Positions 48,332 through 57,659 of a stretch of 64,000 nt of DNA are shown here, in pieces; position 1 is the stretch's first letter, and every line of letters begins with the position of its first letter. The notes under the pieces are model-generated. The model made no database searches. It had not been told where the DNA came from and was given only the letters and a program-made list of their open reading frames with translations. The position numbers were made by a program, and so were the translations under genes. Source of the stretch: Bradyrhizobium sp. SK17 (GTDB lineage: Bacteria > Pseudomonadota > Alphaproteobacteria > Rhizobiales > Xanthobacteraceae); assembly GCF_002831585.1 (NCBI RefSeq), contig NZ_CP025113.1:7703001-7767000 (forward strand), read 5' to 3'.

Positions 48332-48577
48332 CTACCGCCGACCGCGGCAGGCGCGCTCGACGCAAAGCTGGTAGTCGTTGTCGCAATTTTGAATGCAGGC
48401 ACCGGATCCATTGCATTTGGTCACGCATGTCGTGCGGTCGGTCGCGCACATCGCGCAATACGACTGCGCGATAACCAGCTTCCCGTTCTCGAGCCGGATG
48501 CCGTTTGCGCTGTGGGCAGCCGTCCCGGCGCCGGTGAGCATCAGCAACGCCAGGCAAAGCGCTCCAACAATTCGCAT
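48332..48577 (-). CDS. small secreted cysteine-rich protein (81 aa)
   Basis: The signal peptide MRIVGALCLALLMLTGAGTA leads to a mature part of about 57 residues with eight cysteines: YCAMCATDRTTCVTKCNG, then GACIQNCDNDYQLCVERAC. The pattern (C-x2-C, C-x3-C, C-x4-C, C-x6-C) suggests a disulfide-rich or metal-binding fold. The ATG at 48577 has GAGG upstream. The longer open frame to 48739 would put the signal peptide in mid-protein, so it is rejected. No family recognised. Exported, role unknown. Confidence 0.65.
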   Translation of the reverse strand: MRIVGALCLALLMLTGAGTAAHSANGIRLENGKLVIAQSYCAMCATDRTTCVTKCNGSGACIQNCDNDYQLCVERACRGRR

Positions 48578-48717
48578 AGCACCCTCAAGCGGGAAACGCC
48601 GCGCACGCGCCCGGCAGCCCGTCATCAAACGATATGTGATTGAATCCCGCGCGACAACGCCGCGGCCCGGAACCATCATGACGTCCAAGTGAACCGCAAC
48701 GCGGTCCAGACCCATCG

Positions 48718-48999
48718 TCACCAGAAGAACGGCCACCACCGGTAGCGGTAGGCCGGGCTGCCGTAATTGCCGGGCCCGGTATACGGCCCGGAGAAATTGT
48801 TATCGCCGTAGACCCATTTCGCAACGGGCCGCCGCACCGCGGGACGATAGCAATGGCCGCTCTCCCTGCACACGACCTTGGCTTCCGTCACCATTGATGC
48901 AGCCGGAGCCAGCCCCAACTGGCTCGACGCCGGCAGAGCCTCCGCGCGCGACGTGATCAGGAGGGCCGAAGCGATCGCAATCGCAAATACCGTTCGCAT
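48718..48999 (-). CDS. small secreted protein, Tyr/Trp-rich C-terminus (93 aa)
   Basis: A signal peptide (MRTVFAIAIASALLITSRAE, cleavage near ALA or AEA-LP) precedes about 70 residues with a single CRESGHC pair and a C-terminus rich in Tyr, Pro, Gly and Trp (YGDNNFSGPYTGPGNYGSPA then YRYRWWPFFW). The last part resembles the aromatic/glycine motifs of surface proteins. It lies on the minus strand 140 bp upstream of the cysteine-rich protein and may share its transcript. No family recognised. Confidence 0.6.
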   Translation of the reverse strand: MRTVFAIAIASALLITSRAEALPASSQLGLAPAASMVTEAKVVCRESGHCYRPAVRRPVAKWVYGDNNFSGPYTGPGNYGSPAYRYRWWPFFW

Positions 49000-49370
49000 G
49001 TCAGTTTCTCCAGCCAGACACGACAGGCGACCAACCCTTGGCCCAACCGGCTGGACGGTCTTCCCGTATGAGGATTAACTTCAGAATCGCAGTTGCTTCG
49101 TCAATTGGGGTTAATGTTATTCACCCGTTTGGGGATTGGCTAGTGCCATGTCGGATGAACCCTGGCCCGCAGCAAGCCTCGGGACCATTGCGAGCCCCCC
49201 GGAGGGTCGGCGTGGCGTCACCAGCCGCACCTGACAAGGGCGACGTCTGCCCGGCCGAGGCAGCGACATTTACCACGCAGCGATCCGATCGGGCCGCACG
49301 CTTTTCAATCGGTCGCGGGATGCTATGACACGCTTGCGCCAGCCGCTTCGGGCGCCAGCTATCGCCGCAA
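49000..49370. other. 371-bp divergent intergenic region before the acetylation operon
   Basis: Holds the promoters of the minus-strand small secreted protein and of the AlgF-like gene. The part around 49080-49140 is AT-richer (GTCAATTGGGGTTAATGTTA, TTCACCCGTTTGGGG). I find no terminator or RNA. The minus-strand open frame here lacks support. Confidence 0.4.
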
Positions 49371-50096
49371 GTGGAGACATTGTTGTCCTGCAAGGCCGGA
49401 AATTCGAGAACGGAAGCCGCGTCACGGGCCCGCTCGCGCGTCCTGCATTGGACGCAGGGCGCGTGCGTTGCCATTGCACTGACGGCGAGTGCGGCTGCCG
49501 CGCAGGAGATCGGGCGGCTCTACGCCACACGACCGCCCCCGGGCTCTGCCTTCCTGCGTATCGTCAACGCCGAGCCGACAGCGCCCGCCAAGCTCAATGG
49601 GAGCGATCTGCCGATCGACAAGAACGCCGTCGCAAGCCGTTATCGTGTGGTCCGCGCCAACGAGCCGATCAGGCTGACGGTCGACGGCGTGGCCACCGAA
49701 GTTGCGGCCAAGCCGCAGGCCGACCAGTTCTACACCATTGCCATCGCGCGTGACGGCAAGACCTGGAGCAGCACTGCGATCGACGAAGGACAGGGCAGCG
49801 CCAACGACCTGAAGGCACAGCTACGCTTCTTCAACCTTTCCGGCACGTGCGACGCTTCGCTGCGCATCGCCGATGGGCCTGTCGTTTTCGAGGCCACAGC
49901 GTTCGGGCATTTCAATTCGCGCACCATCAACCCGGTCCAGGCCAAGCTCGAGGCGACCTGCAACGGCGCCAGTGCCGCCTTGACGCTTCCTCAACTGCGC
50001 TCGGGCGACCATTTCAGCCTGTTCCTCGTGGAAATTGCCGGCAAGCCCGCATTGGTCGGACAATTCGACGAGACCGAGCCGTATCGAGACCAATAG
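49371..50096 (+). CDS. periplasmic AlgF-like O-acetylation protein
   Basis: A 241-residue exported protein. A signal peptide core GACVAIALTASAAAA follows a long polar start. The body has two beta-rich halves, with the first containing GSAFLRIVNAEPTAPAKLNG (DUF4397/AlgF-like) and the second ATCNGASAALTLPQL. In Pseudomonas, AlgF is a small periplasmic adaptor that hands acetyl groups from AlgI to AlgX/AlgJ. The call rests on fold resemblance and on the downstream AlgI- and AlgX-like genes. The GTG at 49371 has no good ribosome site and a later start is possible. Confidence 0.72.
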   Translation: METLLSCKAGNSRTEAASRARSRVLHWTQGACVAIALTASAAAAQEIGRLYATRPPPGSAFLRIVNAEPTAPAKLNGSDLPIDKNAVASRYRVVRANEPIRLTVDGVATEVAAKPQADQFYTIAIARDGKTWSSTAIDEGQGSANDLKAQLRFFNLSGTCDASLRIADGPVVFEATAFGHFNSRTINPVQAKLEATCNGASAALTLPQLRSGDHFSLFLVEIAGKPALVGQFDETEPYRDQ

Positions 50097-50108
50097 GTCG
50101 CAGCGAAC

Positions 50109-51494
50109 ATGGTCTTCGTCAGCGACTCCTTCGTTTTCGTCTTCCTGCCACTGTTCCTGATCTGCTACGCGATCGCGCCGCCGTTCCTGCGCAATTTCAC
50201 GATCCTGTTCTTCAGCCTGGTGTTCTACGGCTGGTGGCGGCTGGATTTCCTGCCCCTGCTGATCATCATCGCGTCCTGGTCGTGGCTCACCGGCTTGTGG
50301 ATCGCGCGGGCCTTCGGGCCGCAGCGGCGCCTGGCGCTGTTGGTCGCGATTGCGCCGCCGCTGTTCGGCCTGATCTATTTCAAGTACGTCAATCTGTTCG
50401 CGGAGAGCGCGATCGAGCTCGGCGCTCCGATCACGAACTGGTCGCCGATCCCGCTGCCGATCGGTCTGTCATTTTTCGTGTTCGGTGCGATCTCGTACTC
50501 CGTCGACGTGTTCAGGAAAACGGTTGCCGCCGAGCCCAATTTGATCAACTACGCGACCTATCAGGGGATGTTCGGCCATCTCGTGGCCGGCCCCATCGTC
50601 CGGTACCGATCGGTCGCCGAGCGACTGAAGGCACGCATCTTCGACGTCTCGGAATTCGCCGAAGGCCTGCGGCGCTTCATGCTCGGCTTCGCGCAGAAGG
50701 TGCTGATCGCCGATACGCTGGCGCCGCTGGTGGAGGCCGGCTACGCACTGCCATCGCCCTCGACCTTCGACACCATCGTCACGGTCGCAGCCTACACGCT
50801 GCATCTCTACTTCGACTTCTCCGGCTACAGCAGCATGGCGATCGGACTGGGCTTGATGGTCGGCCTCAAATTCCCGGAGAATTTCGACAATCCCTATCTG
50901 AGCTGTTCGCTCACCGAATTCTGGCGCCGCTGGCACATCAGCCTGTCGAGCTGGTTGCGGGACTATCTGTACATCCCTCTTGGCGGAAACCGCGTCGGCC
51001 GGTTCCGCTCCTACCTCAATTTGATCGTGACCATGGCGCTCGGCGGCCTTTGGCACGGCGCAAGCTGGACCTTCATGATCTGGGGCCTGTGGCACGGCAT
51101 GGGACTCGTGGTCGCGCGGATCTGGGCCGCGGCACAGATGCCGCGTATCCCTCCACTGCTCGGGCACGCCGTCACCTTGATGTTCGTGATGCTTGGCTGG
51201 CTGTTGTTTCGCGCCCAGGACTGGCAGACTGCCGCCACGATGTTCGACGGCCTGATCGGGCGCAATGGTGCAACCCTGTCGAACGGCTTTCTGGCCGCGA
51301 TCAGGCCGATCGAGATCGTCACACTGTTCGCCGGCATCGCGCTCGTCTACCTGCCGTTGCTGAGCAGACTGCTGCCGTCACGAGCGACGCTGATCGAAAA
51401 ACCGCCGTTCCTGCTCGCGGCCTGCCTGTGGTTCTGGTCGCTCTGGGTCATGCAGGGCCGCACCGTCATTCCATTCCTCTATTTCCAGTTCTGA
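50109..51494 (+). CDS. AlgI-type membrane-bound O-acyltransferase (MBOAT)
   Basis: A 461-residue polytopic inner-membrane enzyme that takes acetyl groups from a cytoplasmic donor and delivers them to the periplasmic side for polysaccharide acetylation. The MBOAT core includes FDFSGYSSMAIGLGLMVG, FWRRWHISLSSWLRDYLYIP with His276 and LGGLWHGASWTFMIWGLWHG with the likely catalytic His316. Length and 10-12 hydrophobic segments match AlgI/PatA/DltB relatives. It begins 12 bp after the AlgF-like gene, and 3 bp separate it from the first AlgX-like gene, so all are one operon. Confidence 0.93.
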   Translation: MVFVSDSFVFVFLPLFLICYAIAPPFLRNFTILFFSLVFYGWWRLDFLPLLIIIASWSWLTGLWIARAFGPQRRLALLVAIAPPLFGLIYFKYVNLFAESAIELGAPITNWSPIPLPIGLSFFVFGAISYSVDVFRKTVAAEPNLINYATYQGMFGHLVAGPIVRYRSVAERLKARIFDVSEFAEGLRRFMLGFAQKVLIADTLAPLVEAGYALPSPSTFDTIVTVAAYTLHLYFDFSGYSSMAIGLGLMVGLKFPENFDNPYLSCSLTEFWRRWHISLSSWLRDYLYIPLGGNRVGRFRSYLNLIVTMALGGLWHGASWTFMIWGLWHGMGLVVARIWAAAQMPRIPPLLGHAVTLMFVMLGWLLFRAQDWQTAATMFDGLIGRNGATLSNGFLAAIRPIEIVTLFAGIALVYLPLLSRLLPSRATLIEKPPFLLAACLWFWSLWVMQGRTVIPFLYFQF

Positions 51495-51497
51495 CCG

Positions 51498-52565
51498 ATG
51501 ATGGCCGATCTCGCAAAAATACTGGTCGTGCTGGCAACCATCTTCGCCGGCTTCGGCTCGGTCGTCGTCAGGGGCGGCGACCATCTCCTCACGATCCTGA
51601 AGTCGGCAGGGCTCGACGATTATCTGTCGGGCCGGCTTGCCGGAAAGATCGACCGCGCCGTGTTCGACGCGATCCCCAGAAGCGCCCCGCTGGACGCTCT
51701 CGCCGCCGGACTTCTCTACCGCGGTCTGCACGATGCGGGATCGCAGGTCTGGGCAGGCTGCGGCGACTGGCTGTTCTCGGCCGAGGAATTGCGCGTCGAT
51801 CGGCACGATGCCGCCAACATCGATGCCCGCCTCCGGCTGTTGCCGAAACTGGTCCACGCGATCACCAGCCGCGGCATCCTGCTGGTCGTCGTCCCCGTTC
51901 CGGACAAGGCCGAGCAGCTGGAAGGCCAGCTGTGTGGCCTGACGGCGACCGCATCGCGCAGGCGCGCAACACGCTGGTCGGAGGCGGCTGCGACACTCGA
52001 TCTCCTGCAACCTGACCTGCACCAGGACTGGCCCAAGCCAGGCTATTGGCGGACGGACACGCATTGGGACAATTCCGGCGCCGCGTTCGCCGCGAACGCG
52101 GTCGCGGACGTCGTCAACGGCAAGCTTGGACGAGGCTCGGAGCCCATCAAGCTTGTCACCGGCCAGCCACACCAGCGCCCCGGCGACCTTGCCCGGCTAG
52201 CGGGCCTTCTGGATGCGCCGCGCTGGCTTGGCCCGGTCGTGGAATATGCGCCCGAGATCAAGCTCGATATCCGCCGTGCCGGCGGCTTGCTCGACGAGGC
52301 AGGCGCCCCGTCGGTGCTTCTCGCCGGCTCCTCCTTTTCGCTCAACTCCAGCTTCATCGAATATTTGCAGACGGCGCTGGGGCGGGAGGTCGGCCAGGTC
52401 AGTCAGGCCGGTGGCGGATTTGCCGGCGCATTGCTCGATGTGCTGCAACAGAAGCCAGCGATATTGGCGTCCACCAGGGTTGTGATATGGGAGTTGCCGA
52501 TGCGATCGCTTGTCACCCCCCTCACAGATGCCGAGCGTCGAATGCTCGAAGCGGACGCGACCTAA
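51498..52565 (+). CDS. AlgX/AlgJ-like SGNH O-acetyltransferase (first copy)
   Basis: A 355-residue protein with an N-terminal membrane anchor or uncleaved signal (LAKILVVLATIFAGFGSVVV) and a periplasmic SGNH-like catalytic domain. The Asp-His pair lies in YWRTDTHWDNSGA (Asp187, His189) and the nucleophile Ser in LLAGSSFSLNSSF (near residue 278), as in AlgX. AlgX transfers acetyl to the nascent polymer. The middle has VVVPVPDKAEQLEGQLCG, typical for AlgX/AlgJ. Its stop directly abuts the GTG start of the next gene. Confidence 0.85.
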   Translation: MMADLAKILVVLATIFAGFGSVVVRGGDHLLTILKSAGLDDYLSGRLAGKIDRAVFDAIPRSAPLDALAAGLLYRGLHDAGSQVWAGCGDWLFSAEELRVDRHDAANIDARLRLLPKLVHAITSRGILLVVVPVPDKAEQLEGQLCGLTATASRRRATRWSEAAATLDLLQPDLHQDWPKPGYWRTDTHWDNSGAAFAANAVADVVNGKLGRGSEPIKLVTGQPHQRPGDLARLAGLLDAPRWLGPVVEYAPEIKLDIRRAGGLLDEAGAPSVLLAGSSFSLNSSFIEYLQTALGREVGQVSQAGGGFAGALLDVLQQKPAILASTRVVIWELPMRSLVTPLTDAERRMLEADAT

Positions 52566-53534
52566 GTGCGATATCCCCTTGCAACGTGCGTTGCCGCAAT
52601 CGCGGCGCTGATGATCATGGCGACCGTTGGCGCCTCCGCCAGGGATGCGGTCCTGGAAGGCAAGCAAAACTGGCTGTTCGCCGGTTGGGAAAGCCTGACC
52701 GAGACCAAGCCCGCATCCGAAAAAGCGGACATCGAACTGATCGCCGAGGCGAGCCGCCTGCTCGCACAAAAGGGCACCAAGCTGATCGTCGCGATCGTTC
52801 CGCTGAAGCCGCGCTATTACGAGAGCCTGCTGCCCGACGGGGCGCGGATATCGGACGACATCCGCAAGCGATATGATTCCCAACTGGTCGAACTGAAGAC
52901 CGCCGGGGTCACGGCGATCGACCTCAGGGACGCGTTGAAGAGCGTGGTCGCGGCCAAGAAGGAGGTGTTCTACCGCGCCGACTTCCACTGGACGACGTTT
53001 GCGGCGGAGGCCGCCGCGGACCAGGTCGCGGAATTCATCAAGGCCGCCGGTCCGCTGCCCGGAAAGCCTGGCTCGGGCATGCAACTCGGCGAGTGGATCA
53101 CCGATCGGCATCTCGGGGACCTCGCGGCGAATTTCCTCACCCCCGAGCAGAAGCGTCGCATCGGCCCCGAATCATACGTCATCCGCACGCCCGGAAAGGC
53201 GGGCGGCGACTTGCTCGATGCTGCGCCAGCGCCGGTCGCGGTGGTGGGGAACAGCTTCGTGCAGCCCTATTTTGGTTTCCCGCAGCGGCTCTCCAATACG
53301 ATCGATCGTCCGGTGGCGCTGAAATGGAATCCGGGCGACGTGGGTCCCTGGATGACGCTGCTTCAGTTTCTGAAATCTCCGGACTTCCAAGGCAATACGA
53401 TCAGATATCTGGTCTGGCAGTTCAACGAGGCGCAGCTTCAGAACGGTCCGGATACGGCCGGCGAGTGGGCCGCAGCCAGCGTCATGAGCCCCGCGGATTG
53501 GCGCTCCCGCCTCTCCGAAGCCCTGCGCAACTGA
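52566..53534 (+). CDS. AlgX/AlgJ-like SGNH O-acetyltransferase (second copy)
   Basis: A 322-residue exported protein: signal YPLATCVAAIAALMIMATVG then an SGNH-like domain with WLFAGWESLTETKPA near the start, Asp139 and His141 in YRADFHWTTFAAE and Ser230 in VAVVGNSFVQPYFGFPQRL. The same Asp-His-Ser order as the preceding protein, but only moderate similarity, so the two may act on different positions or as a pair, as AlgJ and AlgX do. The GTG at 52566 lies immediately after the upstream stop codon. Confidence 0.82.
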   Translation: MRYPLATCVAAIAALMIMATVGASARDAVLEGKQNWLFAGWESLTETKPASEKADIELIAEASRLLAQKGTKLIVAIVPLKPRYYESLLPDGARISDDIRKRYDSQLVELKTAGVTAIDLRDALKSVVAAKKEVFYRADFHWTTFAAEAAADQVAEFIKAAGPLPGKPGSGMQLGEWITDRHLGDLAANFLTPEQKRRIGPESYVIRTPGKAGGDLLDAAPAPVAVVGNSFVQPYFGFPQRLSNTIDRPVALKWNPGDVGPWMTLLQFLKSPDFQGNTIRYLVWQFNEAQLQNGPDTAGEWAAASVMSPADWRSRLSEALRN

Positions 53535-53731
53535 CCGATTTGGTTAATATTCAGCACTGCGCCGGCGCCTCTCAAAATGCGCAGCAAAAACATCACAACC
53601 GGCAAAAAAGTGAGGAAATGAAACGACATCGGCCGCGACCAAACGGCCGACTGCGGCAATTGCGGTTTCCCTGAATGGCCGGCTCGGATAGATTTGAGAG
53701 CTATTTAACGGGTTCCGCATATCGCTGTTGC

Positions 53732-56326
53732 ATGGGCATCTGGGGGGCAAAGAAATCGGTATGGACCGGCGCAAGGGCGACCCTTGGAGCGCTCTTGCTC
53801 GCGGCTGTGCTTTGCCCGGCGGGACATGCGCAGGCTCCGGACAACGGTCCTCCGCTGGAGGGCGAAGCCTACAACGCCGCCGCCGCGGCCTACGGCTCCT
53901 TCAGTCAGGGTGACTATCGCGGCTCCGCCGAGCATGCGGCGGTGGCCGTCGGCCTGCGGCCCGATGTGCTGCGACTGAGACTGCTGCTGATCGACGCCCT
54001 GGTTGCCGCCGGCGACCTGGCCAAGGCCGACCAGGCCACCACCAAGGCCATGACGGACTTCGCCGGCAACCAGGAATTGGAGGCGCGCCAGGCCAACATC
54101 CGCCAGCGCCTGGCCCAGGCACCGGCCGGCGAAGGCTACAAGGCGCTGGAGCGCGGTGATGCCAAGGCCGCAGTCCGCTCGGCCCGCAAGGCGGTCGAGT
54201 ACGCCCCCGACCAGATGTCGTATCGGCTGCTGCTGCTGAGCGCCCAAATCGCCGACAACAACCTGCAAGACGCGATCGCGACCGCGACCGACGCCAACAA
54301 GCTCGACCCGGGCAACTACGTGCCGCTGGTCTGGCGCGGCTATCTGAACCAGAAGCTCGGCAACCGGGCCCAGGCGATCGCCGATTTCAACGCCGCCCTT
54401 GCCGTCCCCGGCCTCACCGATGTCGAACGGAAGAATGTCCGCCTGATCGCTGCCGACGCGGCGCTGGCGTCTGGCGACTCTCGCGCGGCGAAAGACCTGC
54501 TGTCGGATTATTCGAAGACCGATCCGGCCGTCGTCAACCGCGCGGCCGACGCGGACGCCGTGGCCGACAAGAAGGCGACCTTGAAGGGCGACGGCAAGGC
54601 GATGCCGATGCCGGTGCAAAGCTGCCGCGACACGCCCTATGGCTCGGTTTGCAGCCTCGAAGCCCCCTTGGTCCAGAACATCGCAATCCCGATCGACAAG
54701 GCCGCCGAGGGCTTCGAAGCCGCCGGCAAGGCCTATGAAGCCAGCCGGGCCAAGAATTATTCGCTCGCCGTCGAGGAAGCCCGCAAGGCGGTGGACGACA
54801 GCCCGAACCTGGTGGCGAACCGCCTCTTGCTCATCAACGTGCTGCTGAGCGCCGGCCGGCCCGTGGAGGCGGAAGCAGAGGCCAGCAAGGCAATCGCGCA
54901 AGGTCTGGGGAATGCCGAGATCTTCGCGCAGCGCGGCAACGCCCGCAACCTGCAACACAATGCGCGCGGCGCGATGGCCGACTGGGAGACCGCGCTGCAT
55001 CGCGGCCTGTCCCCGGAGCAGGCCCGCACGGTCCGTCTCTCGCTTGCCGACGCCGCGCTGGCGGCAAAGGACCCCAGCCGTGCGCTGCGCGCGCTGCAAG
55101 GCCTGCCGCAGAGCTACGATCGTGCGATCCGCCGGGCCTATGCGTTGCAGGCACTGGGGCGGAAGGAAGAATCCATCGCCCAGTTCAAGGCCGCCGAGCA
55201 GATGGCCCCCAACCCGGCCAAGCGCGACGAGGCGCTGCGGGCGCAGATCAACACCCTGCTCGAGCTCCAGCGCAAGGCGGAAGCCCGCGCGATGTTTGAC
55301 CAGGCGATCGCGCAGGGCCGCCTGCGCACGGTCCGGGACGCCGATCTGGCCTATCTCGCGGTTGCCGTCGGCAATGATCAGGTCGCCCTTGCCCTGTTCG
55401 ATCGCGCCCATGCGACGGGGCAACTGCCGCCGCGCGCGACCATCGATGCCGGCTACACTGCGATGCGCCAGTTCCAGAATCCGAAAGCCATCGCCTATTT
55501 GAAGGAAGGCATCGACGCCAAGGCCGACGGCCGCCTCGCGATCGACGATCAAAAGCTGTTCGAGACCCGCCGGACGGTCGCCGACCTGTCGCGCGAATGG
55601 GGCGTCAATGCATCGATATCCTACGGCAAGGTCGGATCGGCGCCGAACCCGTTCCTGATTTCCACGGTTCCGAGCAGCTCCTATACCGGCCAGCTGGGCT
55701 CGGAATTCTATTATCGGCCGGCTGAGATCGGCAATCGTAACGGCGCGCTGTTCGAAGTGTTCATGCGGCTGTTCGATACGCTCTACGATCAATCCGGCGG
55801 ACCGACGGGATCGCAGACCTTGCAGGGCATGGTCGGTGCGCGCTGGAAGCCGCTCACCGACCAAAATCTCGTTCTCGAGATCGACAAGCTGTTCCAGCTC
55901 GGTGGCGCGGCGCGCGACGATACCTTGCTGCGAGCGGCCTATTCCTACTCGGTGGGCACCGATCTGCGCGCGATCGATACGCACTGGCCGACCTGGTACG
56001 TCTACGCTGAAGTCGATCGCTTTCTCGAGAAGGCCCAGCTCATCGGCCTGATGGAAGGCCGCTTCGGCCACAGCTTCCGCCTCGATCCGATCAGCAGCAA
56101 TCTGGTGTTCTTCCCGCATGCCGTCATCGCAGCAAGCTATGACGACTCATATGCCAAGCCCGAGGCCTACTCGATCGGGGCTGGCGGCTCGCTTCGATAC
56201 TGGTTCAATGAGACCAAATATCAGGCGCCGCCTTCGTATCTCGAGCTGACGCTGCAATACCGCTTCCGTCTCGCCGGCGACAAGCGGGCCGAAGGCATCT
56301 TCGCTCAGACCTCGCTGAACTATTGA
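53732..56326 (+). CDS. large TPR-repeat outer-membrane protein (NfrA/BcsC-like, beta-barrel C-terminus)
   Basis: About 864 residues. A signal peptide (ARATLGALLLAAVLCPAGHA) is followed by some 600 residues of TPR-like helices (KADQATTKAMTDFAGNQELE, LQALGRKEESIAQFKAAEQM). The last 250 residues have alternating strands (ISYGKVGSAPNPFLISTVPS, YLELTLQYRFRLAG) ending in an aromatic TSLNY, the mark of an outer-membrane barrel. The architecture resembles NfrA and the TPR-barrel exporters BcsC and AlgK/AlgE. With the upstream acetylation genes it probably guides the polysaccharide across the outer membrane. The ATG at 53732 is chosen for the signal peptide, and the frame opens at 53675. Confidence 0.85.
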   Translation: MGIWGAKKSVWTGARATLGALLLAAVLCPAGHAQAPDNGPPLEGEAYNAAAAAYGSFSQGDYRGSAEHAAVAVGLRPDVLRLRLLLIDALVAAGDLAKADQATTKAMTDFAGNQELEARQANIRQRLAQAPAGEGYKALERGDAKAAVRSARKAVEYAPDQMSYRLLLLSAQIADNNLQDAIATATDANKLDPGNYVPLVWRGYLNQKLGNRAQAIADFNAALAVPGLTDVERKNVRLIAADAALASGDSRAAKDLLSDYSKTDPAVVNRAADADAVADKKATLKGDGKAMPMPVQSCRDTPYGSVCSLEAPLVQNIAIPIDKAAEGFEAAGKAYEASRAKNYSLAVEEARKAVDDSPNLVANRLLLINVLLSAGRPVEAEAEASKAIAQGLGNAEIFAQRGNARNLQHNARGAMADWETALHRGLSPEQARTVRLSLADAALAAKDPSRALRALQGLPQSYDRAIRRAYALQALGRKEESIAQFKAAEQMAPNPAKRDEALRAQINTLLELQRKAEARAMFDQAIAQGRLRTVRDADLAYLAVAVGNDQVALALFDRAHATGQLPPRATIDAGYTAMRQFQNPKAIAYLKEGIDAKADGRLAIDDQKLFETRRTVADLSREWGVNASISYGKVGSAPNPFLISTVPSSSYTGQLGSEFYYRPAEIGNRNGALFEVFMRLFDTLYDQSGGPTGSQTLQGMVGARWKPLTDQNLVLEIDKLFQLGGAARDDTLLRAAYSYSVGTDLRAIDTHWPTWYVYAEVDRFLEKAQLIGLMEGRFGHSFRLDPISSNLVFFPHAVIAASYDDSYAKPEAYSIGAGGSLRYWFNETKYQAPPSYLELTLQYRFRLAGDKRAEGIFAQTSLNY

Positions 56327-56641
56327 CCGCGATGCACTCGGCAAGTGCCGATGCATCAACAGTTGTGCCGTGTCACGAGGCCGTCGTCATGGTCGTGGTG
56401 CGCGCTCGGCGCGTTTGGCTTGGCGACGGTCCTCGAAGATCGTCGTGGCCCAGCGAAGGCCCGGCAGCGGGGAATTCCCGGGGTTCAGAACCTGACGCCT
56501 CGGCTGCAAATTGCCCAGCGATAGATCGCACGCCGTCTCAAGCCACTCCCGCCGCCCAGACTAGCTCAAACAAAAGCCTTCGGCATGATTGCCGAAGGCT
56601 AAGCATCGCGGACATTCGCACGTGGTGCGTTTGAGATTCAG
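56327..56641. other. 315-bp convergent intergenic region
   Basis: Lies between the ends of the TPR/barrel gene (plus) and the fourth PEP-CTERM gene (minus). It contains the minus-strand terminator at 56566-56600 and nothing else I can support. The open frame at 56323-56634 is too weak to call. Confidence 0.5.
56566..56600 (-). terminator. rho-independent terminator of the PEP-CTERM gene
   Basis: Perfect 11-bp stem AGCCTTCGGCA / TGCCGAAGGCT with a 4-nt loop, followed on the minus strand by TTTTGTTTG. It is 42 bp past the stop of the gene at 56642-57622. Confidence 0.85.
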
Positions 56642-57622
56642 CTAGGCCGCAGCCAGCGCAGGACGGGCTTTCCGCTTCCAGGAAACGAAGCCCAGTGCGG
56701 CGAAACCGGCGATCATCATGATCCAGGTGGAAGGCTCGGGCACGGCCGTCGAGAAGAATTGGACTTCGCTCAACAAGATCCACGGCTCAAGGCCGGAACC
56801 CGGCAGCAAATTGCCGGTCTGTCCGAGAGCCGCCTCGGTGCGGAAGCCGCTGCTGTAGGGTCCGGAGTCCGGATCGCAGAAACCGACGCAATTGGACGAA
56901 TCGTACGGATTGGCCGGATTATAGCCCTTCACGTGGTTGTTGTAGTAATCGATGCCGTCCTGCTGAAGCGAACCGCGGAAGAACTGCAGCGAGAAGATCG
57001 AGTCCGACGAGATCGAGCCGAATCCGGTGAGCGTGATCTCGGCGGTGTTGGCGTTGACCGACGTCATCGAGAAAGTGGTACTCACCAAAACGCCGTTCAC
57101 AAGCATCTTGACCGCTGTCGGCGCTGCCACCAGTCCGTTGAGATCGCCGATCGCAGGGTTATTCGCCGCGGCAAAGATGTTGATCGAGCTCACGCTCTGA
57201 CCCGGCGTCAGATGGAAAATGATCGTGGGGTCCTGGTACTTCCAGCCGACATACTGGGTCGGCTGTCCGGCGAACGGGCCGCTTGCGATCGTGCCGGTGC
57301 TGCTGGTGACCAGCGAGTAGACCTGCGTCGCGATGGTGCCGTCGGTCAGAATTCCGGTCCCACCCGACAGCGGCGCATCCTTCGGCGCAGCATTGTTCGG
57401 GACCGCCTGATTCGAGCCGTTCTTGCTCGCATTCGGATCGACGGTGTGGGTCGTGCTGTTGGTGTAGCTGAAATCGAAATAGTTGTTGCCGCCCGTGAAC
57501 TGGGTCGCGCCGTTGCCGTTGTTCATGTCGTAGCTGGTCACGGGAACGAGACCGGCAGATGCCGACGTCGTACCGAACGCGAGCGCGACGCACGAGACAA
57601 GCAGACAGGATTTCAACGACAT
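56642..57622 (-). CDS. PEP-CTERM sorting-domain protein (326 aa)
   Basis: Signal peptide MSLKSCLLVSCVALAFGTTS ends near ASA (about residue 23). The body is Asn/Thr/Gly-rich (SYDMNNGNGATQFTGGNNYF) with one CVGFC pair and repeated beta-strand-like segments, typical of matrix-associated proteins. The tail VPEPSTWIMMIAGFAALGFV with SWKRKAR is the PEP-CTERM signal, with Lys/Arg in the basic cluster. The ATG at 57622 has GGAG 8 nt upstream, whereas the frame opens at 57652. A -35/-10 pair sits 38-66 bp upstream and a terminator follows. Confidence 0.9.
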   Translation of the reverse strand: MSLKSCLLVSCVALAFGTTSASAGLVPVTSYDMNNGNGATQFTGGNNYFDFSYTNSTTHTVDPNASKNGSNQAVPNNAAPKDAPLSGGTGILTDGTIATQVYSLVTSSTGTIASGPFAGQPTQYVGWKYQDPTIIFHLTPGQSVSSINIFAAANNPAIGDLNGLVAAPTAVKMLVNGVLVSTTFSMTSVNANTAEITLTGFGSISSDSIFSLQFFRGSLQQDGIDYYNNHVKGYNPANPYDSSNCVGFCDPDSGPYSSGFRTEAALGQTGNLLPGSGLEPWILLSEVQFFSTAVPEPSTWIMMIAGFAALGFVSWKRKARPALAAA

Positions 57623-57659
57623 CGGGGGCACTCCAATGGCGACTCTCGCCACATTCGTT

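Noticed and set aside
50469..51337. Antisense frames in the MBOAT gene
   Set aside because: They lack ribosome sites and have Arg/His/Gln-rich shadow composition.
53705..56119. Minus-strand frame of 804 codons opposite the TPR/barrel gene
   Set aside because: Shadow frame with no motif or ribosome site, while the plus strand has signal peptide, TPR-like repeats and barrel end.
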